Assembly: GCF_031426495.1 (NCBI RefSeq)
Contig: NZ_JANPLK010000040.1
Coordinates: 124,001-188,000, forward strand
Source: Gemmatimonas sp.
Lineage (GTDB): Bacteria > Gemmatimonadota > Gemmatimonadetes > Gemmatimonadales > Gemmatimonadaceae
Length of the DNA: 64,000 nt
Reading direction: 5' to 3'
The notes below the pieces were generated by a model. The model did not search any database and was not told where the DNA came from. It saw only the letters and a list, made by a program, of their open reading frames with translations. This document shows positions 1-7,337 of this stretch, piece by piece. Position numbers and translations under genes: made by a program. Numbering within the stretch: the first letter of the stretch is position 1; each line of letters opens with the position of its first letter.

Positions 1-1
1 G

Positions 2-691
2 CGTGGTGCACTCAAAGGCGCGCGCGTCGGCATTCTGCGGCAGGCGTATGAGCGGCCAACGCTCGACGCAGAAGTGCAGCGCGTGTTCGAGCGCGCCGTC
101 GCCGACCTGCGGGCGCACGGTGCCGTGATCGTCGAGGTGCGAGTCGATTCGCTCGACGCCATTCAGCGTCGCCAGCAGGGTGGCTGCAATCGGTTCAAGG
201 CCGACTTCGAACGCTACTTCGCCGCGCGCGGTTCGAACGCCCCAGTGAAGACCATCGACGAGGTGCTCCGCAGCCGGAAGTTCCACCCCACCGTGGAGCA
301 GCGTCTGCGTGACGCCTCGCAGGTGACCGAACTCCCTGAAGCCAGCGTTGGCTGCCAGAGCCGTGAGCGGGTCCGCACGGCGCTGCGCGACGCCGTGCAG
401 CAGATGATGGACACGCTGCAACTCGACGCCGCGATCTATCCCACGTGGAGTAACGCGCCGCGCCTCATCGGCGACCTGAACACGCCGCACGGCGACAACA
501 GTCAACTCTTCTCGCCCAGTACCGGCTTCCCCGCCATCACCGTGCCGATGGGCTACACGCGCGACAATCGATTACCCGCCGGCCTGAGTTTCCTCGGGCG
601 CCCATGGAGCGAAGGACGGCTGATTCAGCTCGTGTACGACTACGAGCAGGCCACCAAGCATCGTCGCGCGCCGGTGCTGACGGCGCGCTGA
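2..691 (+). CDS. Amidase-signature family protein, C-terminal part (5' end outside window)
   Basis: The reading frame is already open at base 2 and continues to the TGA at 689-691, so this is the C-terminal ~229 residues of a longer protein. The last third carries the features of the end of amidase-signature enzymes: an IYPTWSNAPR segment, then STGFPAITVPMG, then LPAGLSFLGRPWSEGRLI. These are the conserved GxPAxxxPxG and GLxxxGxxxxE regions. The catalytic Ser-Ser-Lys triad and the glycine/serine-rich signature lie upstream and cannot be seen, so the substrate is unknown. It could be a GatA-like or a general amide hydrolase. The SxxGFPAI tail without a Glu-tRNA context favours a stand-alone amidase. 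It converges on argJ with the palindromic element in between. Confidence 0.88.
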   Translation, partial: RGALKGARVGILRQAYERPTLDAEVQRVFERAVADLRAHGAVIVEVRVDSLDAIQRRQQGGCNRFKADFERYFAARGSNAPVKTIDEVLRSRKFHPTVEQRLRDASQVTELPEASVGCQSRERVRTALRDAVQQMMDTLQLDAAIYPTWSNAPRLIGDLNTPHGDNSQLFSPSTGFPAITVPMGYTRDNRLPAGLSFLGRPWSEGRLIQLVYDYEQATKHRRAPVLTAR

Positions 692-702
692 GCCCCTCTT
701 AG

Positions 703-839
703 CAACAGCAAAAGCAAAAGCGGGAACACGGAGTCCACCGATTCCGCAGATGTCACAGATAAACGAATAGCGCTCTTGGCTTATCTGTGTCATCGGTGCA
801 ATCGGTGGACTCCGTGTTCAGGCTGTTGCCGTTGCTGTT
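703..839. repeat. Long imperfect palindrome between two convergent genes
   Basis: Two perfect inverted arms are visible: 725-743 pairs with 800-818 (19 bp), and 754-762 pairs with 781-789 (9 bp). An outer, imperfect pair (703-724 with 819-839; AACAGCAA-type against its complement) extends the whole to about 137 bp with a loop near 763-780. Transcribed from either side it would form a long hairpin. It sits in the gap between the amidase stop (691) and the argJ stop (853). It could be a REP/BIME-like dispersed element or a bidirectional terminator. It has no T-run and no coding content. Confidence 0.85.
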
Positions 840-852
840 GGCGGTTTGCCGC

Positions 853-2031
853 TCAACTGCTGTAATAAGACGCGTTCTCGTCCACGTAGCCCTTAGTCAA
901 GTCGCAACCGTACGCGATCGCCTCGCCGTCACCGACGCCCAGCGACACCGACAGATCCACGACTTCGCGCGACAACGTCTCCCGTACCACCGCGTCGTCG
1001 AAGGCCAGCCGCTCGCCGTGGCCGACCACCTGAAAGCCGTTGATCCATGCATCCGTCGTTACCGGACGGATCGTGCAATCGAAGCACTTGCCGACCGCCA
1101 TCAGCAAGCGGCCGACGTTCGGATCGGCGCCGTGCACCATCGTCTTCACCAGCGGCGAATTCAGGATGGACTTCGCGACCACATGCGCTTCCGTGTCGTT
1201 CAGGGCACCTCGCACCGTCACGCGGACCAGATGCTCGGCGCCCTCGCCGTCACGCGCCAGAATCTCCGTCATGCGACGGCAGCCGGCCGTAAGGACCGCG
1301 AGGAAATCCGCTTCGTCAACCGCGCCGGCCAAGCCGTTGGCCAAGATCGCGCAGGTGTCGGACGTGCTCGTATCGGTGTCGACCGACAGCATGTTGAACG
1401 TCGGCGCCACCGCGACGCGCAGGAGTCGATCCAGTGTCGGCGCGTCAATCGCCGCGTCGGTGAAGATGTACGACAGCATCGTGGCCATGTTCGGCTCGAT
1501 CATGCCGGACCCCTTCGCCACCCAGGTGATCGTGGCGTTGCCGATCGATGCCGACAGCGCTTTCGGATGCGTGTCCGTCGTCATGATGCCCTCGGCGCCC
1601 ACCATGGGATCGTCCTGCAGATCGGACGTCATGCCGACCACGCCCAGCTCGATCGTCTCGATCGGCAACTGCACGCCGATCACACCGGTCGAGCTCACCA
1701 ACACGCGTTCCGAAGTCGTTCCCAGCTCGGCCGCGGCCGCCACGGCCATCCGTCGCGCGTTCTCCACGCCGCGCGTGCCCGTCGCGACATTGCTCACCTT
1801 GCTGTTCGCGATGATCGCCCGCAGCATACCGCCCTTGATCGTTTCGCGGCCAAGGATGATTGGCGCGCCGGGAAAATGATTGCGGGTAAACACGGCGGCG
1901 GCGGCGGCGTCGACATCACTGGCGAACAACGTCAGATCGCGAGCCGACGGCTTGAGGCCGACATTGCGGCTGGCGCAGCGAAAGCCGCGTGGAAACACCG
2001 GGGTCGCATGAAACGTGATAGCGGAGGACAT
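853..2031 (-). CDS. argJ: ArgJ: bifunctional ornithine acetyltransferase / N-acetylglutamate synthase
   Basis: The 392-residue product matches the ArgJ family in length and motifs. ArgJ transfers acetyl from N-acetylornithine to glutamate in the cyclic arginine pathway in the cytoplasm. The self-cleavage site is plain: VAKGSGMIEPN followed by MATML, where Thr184 is the expected nucleophile exposed when the precursor splits into alpha and beta chains. The N-terminal GFRCASRNVGLK and C-terminal GYVDENASYYSS are also family hallmarks. The ATG at 2031 gives the normal family N-terminus. The open frame continues far upstream but is only antisense to the peptidase gene. No other arg gene is adjacent. 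It is divergent from the M1 peptidase gene, so the promoters of both lie between 2032 and about 2145. Whether it is bifunctional or only an ornithine acetyltransferase cannot be told from sequence. Confidence 0.95.
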   Translation of the reverse strand: MSSAITFHATPVFPRGFRCASRNVGLKPSARDLTLFASDVDAAAAAVFTRNHFPGAPIILGRETIKGGMLRAIIANSKVSNVATGTRGVENARRMAVAAAAELGTTSERVLVSSTGVIGVQLPIETIELGVVGMTSDLQDDPMVGAEGIMTTDTHPKALSASIGNATITWVAKGSGMIEPNMATMLSYIFTDAAIDAPTLDRLLRVAVAPTFNMLSVDTDTSTSDTCAILANGLAGAVDEADFLAVLTAGCRRMTEILARDGEGAEHLVRVTVRGALNDTEAHVVAKSILNSPLVKTMVHGADPNVGRLLMAVGKCFDCTIRPVTTDAWINGFQVVGHGERLAFDDAVVRETLSREVVDLSVSLGVGDGEAIAYGCDLTKGYVDENASYYSS

Positions 2032-2145
2032 CTCGAAAGCTACTATGATTCCGGGGTACGACGTAGCCAGCACCTCGGGACCCGCCCTTTCCCCTCGCTC
2101 CGCGTCCGCATGTTCACATGCCCTGTTCCTCAGCCGCGCGGTTCG

Positions 2146-4134
2146 ATGGCGCGTCGGCTCGTACCCCTTGGTGCGGCAACCCTGACGACACTGCTCGCCG
2201 TCGTCGCCACGGTGGCCCACGCGCAGTCGGCGCCGGCCGGCACCGCACGGTCGCGTGCCGTGTCCGATACGTCGGTCTTCGCGCCGCTCGTGCTGCCCAC
2301 CCCCAATGCGTTTCGTAGCGGCAGCGGCGCCCCTGGCGCGAAGTACTGGCAGAACCGCGCCGACTACACCTTGGCCGCCACACTCGATACGGCCGCCAAG
2401 ACCGTGAAGGGGGAACTCACCCTGCGCTACACGAACCGGTCGCCCGACACGCTGCGCTTCATGTGGCTGCAGGTCGAACAGAATGCGTTCCGAGCCAAGT
2501 CGCTCAACTCGTACATCTTCCCCGAAGAGTCCCGATTCGGAGCCCGCGGTTTCGAGGGTGGATACACGTTTTCGAAGCTCGATCAGCTCGTGGCGGCGAA
2601 GGGCGGGGCATCGAAGCGGATGCCGCTCGCCCGTCGATTGAACGAGACGATGATGAAAGTCGAGTTTGCCGAGCCGTTGGCTCCGGGTCGCACCGCCGTG
2701 CTGGATATGGCGTGGACGTTTCCCGTGCCGGAACATGGTGCCGATCGCATGGGTCGTGACGGCGCGCTGTACGAGATCGCGCAGTGGTTCCCTCGGGCCG
2801 CGGTGTACGACGACGTGCGTGGATGGAACATCGAGCCGTACCTCGGACAGGGCGAGTTCTATCTCGATTACGGTGACTACAACCTGGCCATCACCGTGCC
2901 GTCCGGATACATCGTGGCGGCGACCGGCTCGCTGCAGAACGCGCGCGAGGTGCTCACCCCCACGCAGATCGCGCGTCATACGTTGGCCGCGAAGTCGGAC
3001 ACCGTGATTCGTCTCATCACCGCTGACGAACTGGCCAAGGGCACGGCGCGCCCGCGCACCAGTGGCACGATGACCTGGCGTTTCAGCGCAAAGAACGTGC
3101 GCGATGCCGTATGGGCGGCGTCCCCCGAATTCCAGTGGGACGCGTCGAGCTGGAAGGGGATTATGGCGTACGCCTACTATCGCCCCGCGGCCGCAGTGAA
3201 TTGGCATGACGCCGCCGACCAGGCGCGCATGTCCATCATCGAGTACTCGGAGCGCTGGTTCCAGTATCCCTGGCCGCACATCTCCGCGGTGGAAGGACCG
3301 ATCAGCGGCATGGAGTATCCGATGATCGCGATGGAGAACATCAGCAACGACATCTACGACCTGTATAATGTGGTTACCCACGAGATCGGCCACATGTGGT
3401 TCCCCATGATCGTGGGCAGCAACGAACGGACGTACATGTGGCAGGACGAAGGCTTCAACACCTTCATCAATACCTTCTCCGAAGGGCGCCGTTATCCGGA
3501 GCGCGGCGATCAGCTCGCGCGCGCGGCCGAAGAACGGCGCATGGTGGAGTCGTTCATGGTGCAGGGGGTCGACAAGCCGGTGGATATCAATCCCGATCGC
3601 ATCAGTCCGGCACTGCTGGGCGAAGCGGCGTACGTGAAGCCAAGCGTGGGACTGCAGCTGCTGCGCGAGGAGATCCTCGGCTCGGACGCGTTCGACGATG
3701 CCTTCCGCACCTACATCGGTCGGTGGGCCTACAAACATCCCACGCCGGCCGACTTCTTCCGCACCATGGAGGACGTCAGCGGCCGTCGTCTCGATTGGTT
3801 CTGGCGTCAGTGGTTCGTCGAGAATGCGCGATTCGACCAGAGCGTGGACAGTGTGATCACGCGCACGAAAGGCGACACCACCTTTGTCGGCGTGTTGTAT
3901 GGCAATCGTGAACGCGGTGTCTTGCCGGTGCGGGCCCGCTTCACGTTCACTGATGGCACCACGCAGGACTATGTGTATCCGGCGGAAGTCTGGAGTACGA
4001 ACTCGCGACAATATGGGCGTGAGTATGCGTTCGTGAAAAAGCAGCTCGCGCAGATCGAGCTGGACCCCGAACAGCGTCTGCTCGACGTGGATCGCAACAA
4101 CAACCGTTGGGGCAAGACGCGCGTTACGCCGTGA
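2146..4134 (+). CDS. Secreted M1-family zinc metallopeptidase
   Basis: The 662-residue protein begins with a clear Sec signal (MARR, then a hydrophobic core, then AHAQS), which is why the ATG at 2146 is preferred over 2110. Starting at 2110 would only add 12 residues before the signal. The catalytic zinc motif is HEIGHMW followed 18 residues later by the glutamate of WQDEGFNTF (near 3380-3450), the HExxH-x18-E pattern of gluzincin family M1. Upstream, SGMEYPMIAMEN corresponds to the substrate-binding GxMEN region. A tyrosine in the GEAAYVKPS stretch is the likely transition-state stabiliser. The N-terminal half is the beta-sheet saddle domain typical of the family. It is probably a periplasmic or exported aminopeptidase for peptide nutrition. 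No operon partner is visible. Confidence 0.92.
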   Translation: MARRLVPLGAATLTTLLAVVATVAHAQSAPAGTARSRAVSDTSVFAPLVLPTPNAFRSGSGAPGAKYWQNRADYTLAATLDTAAKTVKGELTLRYTNRSPDTLRFMWLQVEQNAFRAKSLNSYIFPEESRFGARGFEGGYTFSKLDQLVAAKGGASKRMPLARRLNETMMKVEFAEPLAPGRTAVLDMAWTFPVPEHGADRMGRDGALYEIAQWFPRAAVYDDVRGWNIEPYLGQGEFYLDYGDYNLAITVPSGYIVAATGSLQNAREVLTPTQIARHTLAAKSDTVIRLITADELAKGTARPRTSGTMTWRFSAKNVRDAVWAASPEFQWDASSWKGIMAYAYYRPAAAVNWHDAADQARMSIIEYSERWFQYPWPHISAVEGPISGMEYPMIAMENISNDIYDLYNVVTHEIGHMWFPMIVGSNERTYMWQDEGFNTFINTFSEGRRYPERGDQLARAAEERRMVESFMVQGVDKPVDINPDRISPALLGEAAYVKPSVGLQLLREEILGSDAFDDAFRTYIGRWAYKHPTPADFFRTMEDVSGRRLDWFWRQWFVENARFDQSVDSVITRTKGDTTFVGVLYGNRERGVLPVRARFTFTDGTTQDYVYPAEVWSTNSRQYGREYAFVKKQLAQIELDPEQRLLDVDRNNNRWGKTRVTP

Positions 4135-4163
4135 CGTACTCAGGCGCGCACATTAAGATCGCT

Positions 4164-4192
4164 TTAACTTGTATTTGCTGAGACGTTATAAA
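4164..4192 (+). promoter_or_regulatory. Candidate sigma-70-type promoter
   Basis: A TTAACT box (4164-4169) and a TATAAA box (4187-4192) are separated by exactly 17 bases, in a locally AT-rich patch of otherwise GC-rich DNA. It lies about 100 bases upstream of the ATG at 4296, so it would give a ~95-base leader. Assignment is by consensus only. Confidence 0.5.
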
Positions 4193-4295
4193 AGCGTGGC
4201 GAACTACCGATTGTGTGGGTTCAAACGCTATCACATAGGGACGGAGTGAGTGGGACCAGTCCTGTACAGAATCGGGAATGGGGTTATCGTCACAC

Positions 4296-4820
4296 ATGCC
4301 AACCCAGCCTTCACTCCGTCCGTTTGACGTCGCTGTGGCCCTTCGCCTGCTGCTGGTGCCGGAGGACCGCTATGAGCCGCTGGCCAACGCGCTGGCCACC
4401 AGCACGAGTGCGGCGCACCGGTCCGTGGCCAGACTCCAGCATGCCGGGCTCTGCGAACCCTCCAGTCGTACCGTGAATCGCAGCGCCTGTCGTGAGTTCC
4501 TCGTGCACGGAGTACGCTATGCGTTTCCGCCGGTGCATGGTCCGGAGCGGCTGGGCATGCCGACCGCCGGTTCGCATCCCGAGCTCTCCGCCCTGTTCGG
4601 AAACGGGTCGGCGATGAAGGCGCTGGTGTGGCCCATGGAGGGAGGCGTGGTGCGTGGCGAAACGCTGGTGCCGCTCTTCAATGGGGTCACCAAGGTGGCA
4701 ACCCGGGATGTCCGGCTGCATCATCTGCTGGCGTGCGTGGATGTCATCCGGGTCGGCACGAGTGCTCAGCGCGCCGTGGCGGCCGACGTGATCGCGCAAC
4801 GCCTTTCGCTGCTCGACTGA
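4296..4820 (+). CDS. Small protein with MarR/winged-helix-like N-terminus, unknown function
   Basis: This 174-residue protein is not recognised at family level with certainty. Residues ~8-55 read as a helix-turn-helix: VAVALRLLLVPEDRYEPLA, then SAAHRSVARLQHAGL. The second helix would be the recognition helix. This resembles the winged-helix start of IclR/MarR-type or phage-type regulators. The rest (EFLVHGVRYAFP, PLPL-like repeats, then HHLLACVDVIRVG and AADVIAQRLSLLD) has no motif I can name and may be a small sensor or oligomerisation domain. The ATG at 4296 is preferred to 4278 because the HTH then begins near the N-terminus. It sits downstream of a good promoter and has no operon partner. 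A DNA-binding role is inference. Confidence 0.75.
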   Translation: MPTQPSLRPFDVAVALRLLLVPEDRYEPLANALATSTSAAHRSVARLQHAGLCEPSSRTVNRSACREFLVHGVRYAFPPVHGPERLGMPTAGSHPELSALFGNGSAMKALVWPMEGGVVRGETLVPLFNGVTKVATRDVRLHHLLACVDVIRVGTSAQRAVAADVIAQRLSLLD

Positions 4821-4864
4821 CCTGGGATTGCCCCGCTGGGGCCAAGCCGACGACGACACGCAAA

Positions 4865-4892
4865 GAGCCGCTTCCGGGATCCGGGGCGGCTC
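4865..4892. terminator. Hairpin between convergent genes, possible terminator
   Basis: GAGCCGC ... GCGGCTC arms with an additional TCCGG/CCGG inner stem form a compact hairpin in the 209-base gap between the HTH gene (ends 4820) and the MBL-rhodanese gene (ends 5030). There is no T-run on either strand, so intrinsic termination is uncertain. Confidence 0.35.
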
Positions 4893-5029
4893 AATGCATT
4901 GCAGCAATTCACACAGTCGACTTACACAACCAACACACAGAAGCGCGATCCCGGTGTCGGTCGGTGCCGCAACGGAGCCGGTCAAGCTGACCAGCAAGGC
5001 GATAGTACGCGCGTTGCGTCAGCTCAGCG

Positions 5030-6463
5030 TCATTCGTTTCGTCCCGCTGTCGGCAACCCGGCCGCGATCCACGCCGCGAAGCCGCCGCGGATATTCACCG
5101 CGTCCTGTCGACCGAGACGGTGGAGGAGGCTGGTCGCCACTGCGGACCGCACGCCGGACTGGCAGTGCACGAGCAGCGGCGTGGCGGGGAGCTCGTCGAG
5201 GCGTTGACGCAGGTCGCCCAGCGGCACGTGGAGAGCACCATCGATATGGCCGGCGTCCCACTCCGTGCGGCCTCGCACGTCGATGACGGTCGCCGCGCCA
5301 TCGGCCCGTTGCGACGGGACGTCCGTGACCGATGTCTGCGGGATGCGGTGCACTGCTTGGCCCGCGTCGCGAGCGGCGGCCAAGGCCTCGCGCGCATCAA
5401 CCCAGCCAACGATCCGATCAAAACCGATGCGCGAGAGATCGCGAACCGCCCACGACACGGCGTCGCTCTCCCCGTCCGACATCAGCACGATTTCGTCCGT
5501 CACCGGAATGATCGATCCCGCCCAGGTGCTGAAGCTCTTGGAGTAGGGTAGCGACACACTGCCGTCGATCGCGCCGTCGGCGTATTCGCTGGCCGGTCGC
5601 AAGTCGAGCATCCACCGGCTGCGGCTCGACGTCGCAACCACCACGTCGTTCGAGGCCAACCGCGGCGCGGCCGGCGACCGGCCCAGCACTGGCGGGCCTT
5701 CCCGGTTGATGCGCTTCATCACCGCGAAATACCGCGGCGGCTCGGGTTGCCCGTCGAGCACGGCGGCCACGAACGCCGCCTCGTCCGCCTCAGCCACACC
5801 CCAGTTCGACAGCTTCTCGTAACCGACCGTGGACGACGGCACCGCGCCCAATGCCTTCCCGCAGGCGGATCCGGCGCCGTGTCCGGGCCACACCTGCAAA
5901 TGATCAGGAAGCGCCCGGAACCGCTGCAGCGACCGGAAGAGCGTTCGTGCTCCCGCCTCCATCGTGTCAGCGATTCCGGCCGCCCGTTCCAGCAGGTCAG
6001 GCCGCCCGACATCGCCCACGAACACGAAGTCGCCGGTCAGAATCCCCATCGGACCGGCACCTCGTGGACGATCGGTCACCACGAACGCGAGATGTTCAGG
6101 CGTGTGTCCGGGGGTGTGCAGGACATCGAGCTGAATGTTGCCCACCATGATCGTGTCGCCGTCGTGCAGCAGCACCGCATCATCCTGCGCGGCGAAAGCG
6201 TACTGCCATTCCGGGCCGCCTTCTGCCGACAGGTACAGGCGCCCGCCAGTCGCGGCGCGGAGCTCGCGGGCGCCGGACACGAAGTCGGCGTGGATATGCG
6301 TTTCGGTAATGTGCGTGATGCGCAGCCCTTCAGCGCGCGCCACATCGCGATAGGGAGCGGGATCGCGAAGCGGATCGATCACGATGGCTTCGCCGGTGGC
6401 CTGGCATCCGATCACGTAGCTCGCCTGCGCCAGCGCGTGATCATACAATTCGCGAAAGAACAT
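5030..6463 (-). CDS. MBL-fold hydrolase fused to two rhodanese domains (persulfide dioxygenase-like)
   Basis: The 477-residue protein has three parts: a metallo-beta-lactamase domain (~1-250) and two rhodanese domains (~270-365 and ~375-470). The MBL part carries ETHIHADF (His56, His58, Asp60), then HTPGHTPEH, GDFVFVGDVGRPDL and VWPGHGAGS. These are the positions that supply the single iron in ETHE1-type persulfide dioxygenases. The usual second His of HxHxDH is Phe61. Only the second rhodanese has the catalytic loop cysteine (LLVHCQSGVRSA); the first has MSDGESD instead and is probably structural. It would oxidise glutathione or protein persulfides and move sulfane sulfur in cytoplasmic sulfide detoxification. 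No sulfide oxidase or CsoR-like regulator is adjacent. The start ATG at 6463 fits the family N-terminus (MFFRELYDHALAQASYVIGC). Confidence 0.9.
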   Translation of the reverse strand: MFFRELYDHALAQASYVIGCQATGEAIVIDPLRDPAPYRDVARAEGLRITHITETHIHADFVSGARELRAATGGRLYLSAEGGPEWQYAFAAQDDAVLLHDGDTIMVGNIQLDVLHTPGHTPEHLAFVVTDRPRGAGPMGILTGDFVFVGDVGRPDLLERAAGIADTMEAGARTLFRSLQRFRALPDHLQVWPGHGAGSACGKALGAVPSSTVGYEKLSNWGVAEADEAAFVAAVLDGQPEPPRYFAVMKRINREGPPVLGRSPAAPRLASNDVVVATSSRSRWMLDLRPASEYADGAIDGSVSLPYSKSFSTWAGSIIPVTDEIVLMSDGESDAVSWAVRDLSRIGFDRIVGWVDAREALAAARDAGQAVHRIPQTSVTDVPSQRADGAATVIDVRGRTEWDAGHIDGALHVPLGDLRQRLDELPATPLLVHCQSGVRSAVATSLLHRLGRQDAVNIRGGFAAWIAAGLPTAGRNE

Positions 6464-6588
6464 GCCCGGAATATACCGAGCACTGGGCCAAGCGGCTTGT
6501 CACAAAAAGTTTGAGACAATTCCCGCATCGTGACGGTGGTGCCGATGTCGCTATGCCTGCTCGCGCGTCAATGGAATACCATGGTTCC

Positions 6589-7266
6589 ATGTCCTCGACT
6601 CCCCCGCGCCGCCCCTCGACGCTTTCTGCGGAGAAGTTCACGGCCGCGAAGCGACCGATCGGCTCGGCGCCCGACCCGCGCGCTCCGCTGCGCCCCGCAG
6701 AGGCTGCAATGACGTGGTCAGCGCGGCCGCCGGCGTCTGTGGCGACGGCGTACCCGGGAGCGCGAGCTCCAGGTGCCACGTCGCCTCTTGCCGCGTCGCG
6801 GCTTGCCTCCGGCGTGGGGGGAGCGGGAGCCATGCTGGACCAGGCGCCGACCCGGCCGCGCCTGCTCACCAAAGGGGCCGCGAAATCGGACAAGGACAGT
6901 CAGATCGTAACCAGTTTGGTGGTCGCATTCGTGCTGGTCGTCCTCGTCGTGGCGTCGGTGCGTGTACGAGGCAACATGCGCGTGACCAAGAGCAAAGATG
7001 CCGTGTCCGGCACGCTCAAAGGGGTGCACGAACGACAGTCCACATTCCGCCTGTTGAATCAGCGTTTCGCGACCTGGCGCGAGCTCGAAGCCCGCGGGAT
7101 GCGCCTGCCGGCCGAACAGGCGGTGGTCAAGTCGAACGCCACGGCCTCGCACTGGTTCGTGTCGGTGCGGGACAGCGCCACCGGCGTGATTTGCGAGAAG
7201 ACGGGTGAGTTGTTCGACGAAGGCCCGGACGATCACCGCCCGGTCTGCCGCGAGCCCGCGAAGTAG
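6589..7266 (+). CDS. Single-span membrane protein with Pro/Ala-rich N-terminus and pilin-like C-terminus
   Basis: The product is 225 residues from the ATG at 6589; an ATG at 6571 and a longer frame from 6511 are also open. The first ~110 residues are rich in Pro, Ala, Ser and Arg and look disordered. They are followed by one hydrophobic helix (SLVVAFVLVVLVVASV). After it comes an amphipathic stretch, a NATASHWFVSVRDSATGVIC segment and a second Cys near the end (HRPVCRE). That order (helix, basic helix, W-containing strand, two Cys) parallels the type IV pilins at 50.5-53 kb. There is no G-F-x-x-x-E prepilin cleavage site, so it should stay as a membrane protein. The kinship is my inference. 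No function can be assigned. Confidence 0.7.
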   Translation: MSSTPPRRPSTLSAEKFTAAKRPIGSAPDPRAPLRPAEAAMTWSARPPASVATAYPGARAPGATSPLAASRLASGVGGAGAMLDQAPTRPRLLTKGAAKSDKDSQIVTSLVVAFVLVVLVVASVRVRGNMRVTKSKDAVSGTLKGVHERQSTFRLLNQRFATWRELEARGMRLPAEQAVVKSNATASHWFVSVRDSATGVICEKTGELFDEGPDDHRPVCREPAK

Positions 7267-7337
7267 CCGCCGAAATCGGCCCCACGGGAATCGTTGTCGC
7301 GGGTTCCGATTCGCCGTCGCGGGCGATAGATCGGAGC

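Noticed and set aside
787..2145. Plus-strand open frame in front of the M1 peptidase
   Set aside because: It is the long GC-rich shadow of argJ on the other strand (Arg/His-rich, no ribosome site). The peptidase signal peptide begins only at 2146.
2032..4011. Minus-strand frame upstream of argJ
   Set aside because: Antisense to the M1 peptidase; the argJ family N-terminus begins at 2031.
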